Positions 5,214-5,631 of a stretch of DNA of 5,631 bases are shown in pieces (the stretch's first letter is position 1; every line of letters begins with the position of its first letter). The position numbers were made by a program, and so were the translations under genes. This DNA comes from Clostridiaceae bacterium (GTDB lineage Bacteria; Bacillota; Clostridia; DSM-8532): contig JANYKF010000515.1 of NCBI GenBank assembly GCA_025361665.1, forward strand, positions 1 through 5,631. Reading direction: 5' to 3'. The notes under the pieces were generated by a model. It made no database searches. It saw only the letters and a program-made list of their open reading frames with translations, and was not told where the DNA came from.

Positions 5214-5631
5214 TCGTTTGCGCCCCCTTTCATGACAAAACCGCCGGATGGAATCTCCATCCTGGTGAAATCGTTCGGAACCAGCCCGTTGTCGATGACG
5301 ACGTTCTTGCCGATGACCGTCCCATTTGGGACGATCGTATTCGAGCCGATGACCGAGATGCGCGATTCATAGACCTTTGGATTGTACTGACTGGGTGCGT
5401 ATTCGCCGATGCCGACCTGTACATGGTTTCCTATGATTGAATTTTCGCCGATGATGGCGCAGTGGATTTGGGTGTCCTCACCGATAAAAGTGTCCGACAT
5501 GACGATGGAATCCTCGATGAAGGCTCCTGCCTGAATCCTCACACCTGGGAAAATGACGGAATTGTGAACGGTGACGTAGATCATGCACCCTTCCGCGATG
5601 ATCGATTTGGCGACTTTCGCGGTGCTTCCCA
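5210..5631 (-). CDS. glgC: Glucose-1-phosphate adenylyltransferase GlgC, C-terminal part (5' end cut by window)
   Basis: The minus-strand frame is open from the window edge (first whole codon at 5629-5627) to TGA at 5212-5210, giving 139 residues with no start in view. The visible part is the C-terminal left-handed beta-helix domain of GlgC: SIIAEGC, NSVIFPGVRI, AGAFIEDSIVM, IGEDTQIHCAIIGENSIIG and IGSNTIVPNGTVIGKNVVIDNG are successive hexapeptide-type coils. The tail MEIPSGGFVMKGGANE is typical of bacterial GlgC in glgCD pairs. The family is about 380-400 residues long, so roughly the N-terminal two thirds, with the catalytic site, is missing here. It makes ADP-glucose from glucose-1-phosphate and ATP. 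The 4-base overlap with glgD indicates coupled translation and a shared complex. The promoter lies outside the window. Confidence 0.9.
   Translation of the reverse strand, partial: GSTAKVAKSIIAEGCMIYVTVHNSVIFPGVRIQAGAFIEDSIVMSDTFIGEDTQIHCAIIGENSIIGNHVQVGIGEYAPSQYNPKVYESRISVIGSNTIVPNGTVIGKNVVIDNGLVPNDFTRMEIPSGGFVMKGGANE

Overview
The window reads as a stretch of an anaerobic Bacillota chromosome, most likely of the Negativicutes type. This is inferred from the style of LysA, Der, PlsY and GlgD, the strong AGGAGG-like ribosome binding sites, a TTG start on der, and a two-gene glgC-glgD arrangement. No rRNA or marker gene fixes the genus, so the taxonomy is tentative. No transposase, phage gene, CRISPR array, tRNA or rRNA was seen.

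Layout: 1-216 is the 3' end of rplL (ribosomal protein L7/L12). Directly after its stop lies a degenerate 24-bp tandem repeat (four units), then a strong intrinsic terminator (314-351). A promoter with an extended -10 box (357-386) drives lysA (421-1740), the last enzyme of lysine biosynthesis. The gap 1741-1904 holds a near-consensus sigma-A-type promoter (1809-1837) and an AGGAGG site for der (1905-3227), a ribosome-assembly GTPase. Only 3 bases after der comes plsY (3231-3878), the acyl-phosphate:glycerol-3-phosphate acyltransferase; the two form an operon. On the minus strand, glgC (3' end only, 5210-5631) and glgD (4092-5213) overlap by 4 bases (ATGA) and encode the two subunits of ADP-glucose pyrophosphorylase for glycogen synthesis. 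They converge on der-plsY.

The 213-bp gap between the convergent plsY and glgD genes (3879-4091) is the most unusual part. It is packed with six hairpins. Three of them (3970-3991, 3992-4020, 4021-4045) abut with no linker and are enclosed by an 11-bp helix (3957-3968 with 4047-4057), which makes a compact four-way junction. By hand count 88 of its 101 bases are paired, all Watson-Crick. A 17/18-bp direct repeat lies next to it. The element could be a bidirectional terminator cluster, a structured RNA, or a palindromic DNA element; the sequence alone does not decide. The genes themselves are ordinary housekeeping functions (translation, lysine, ribosome assembly, phospholipid, glycogen) in three or four separate transcription units.
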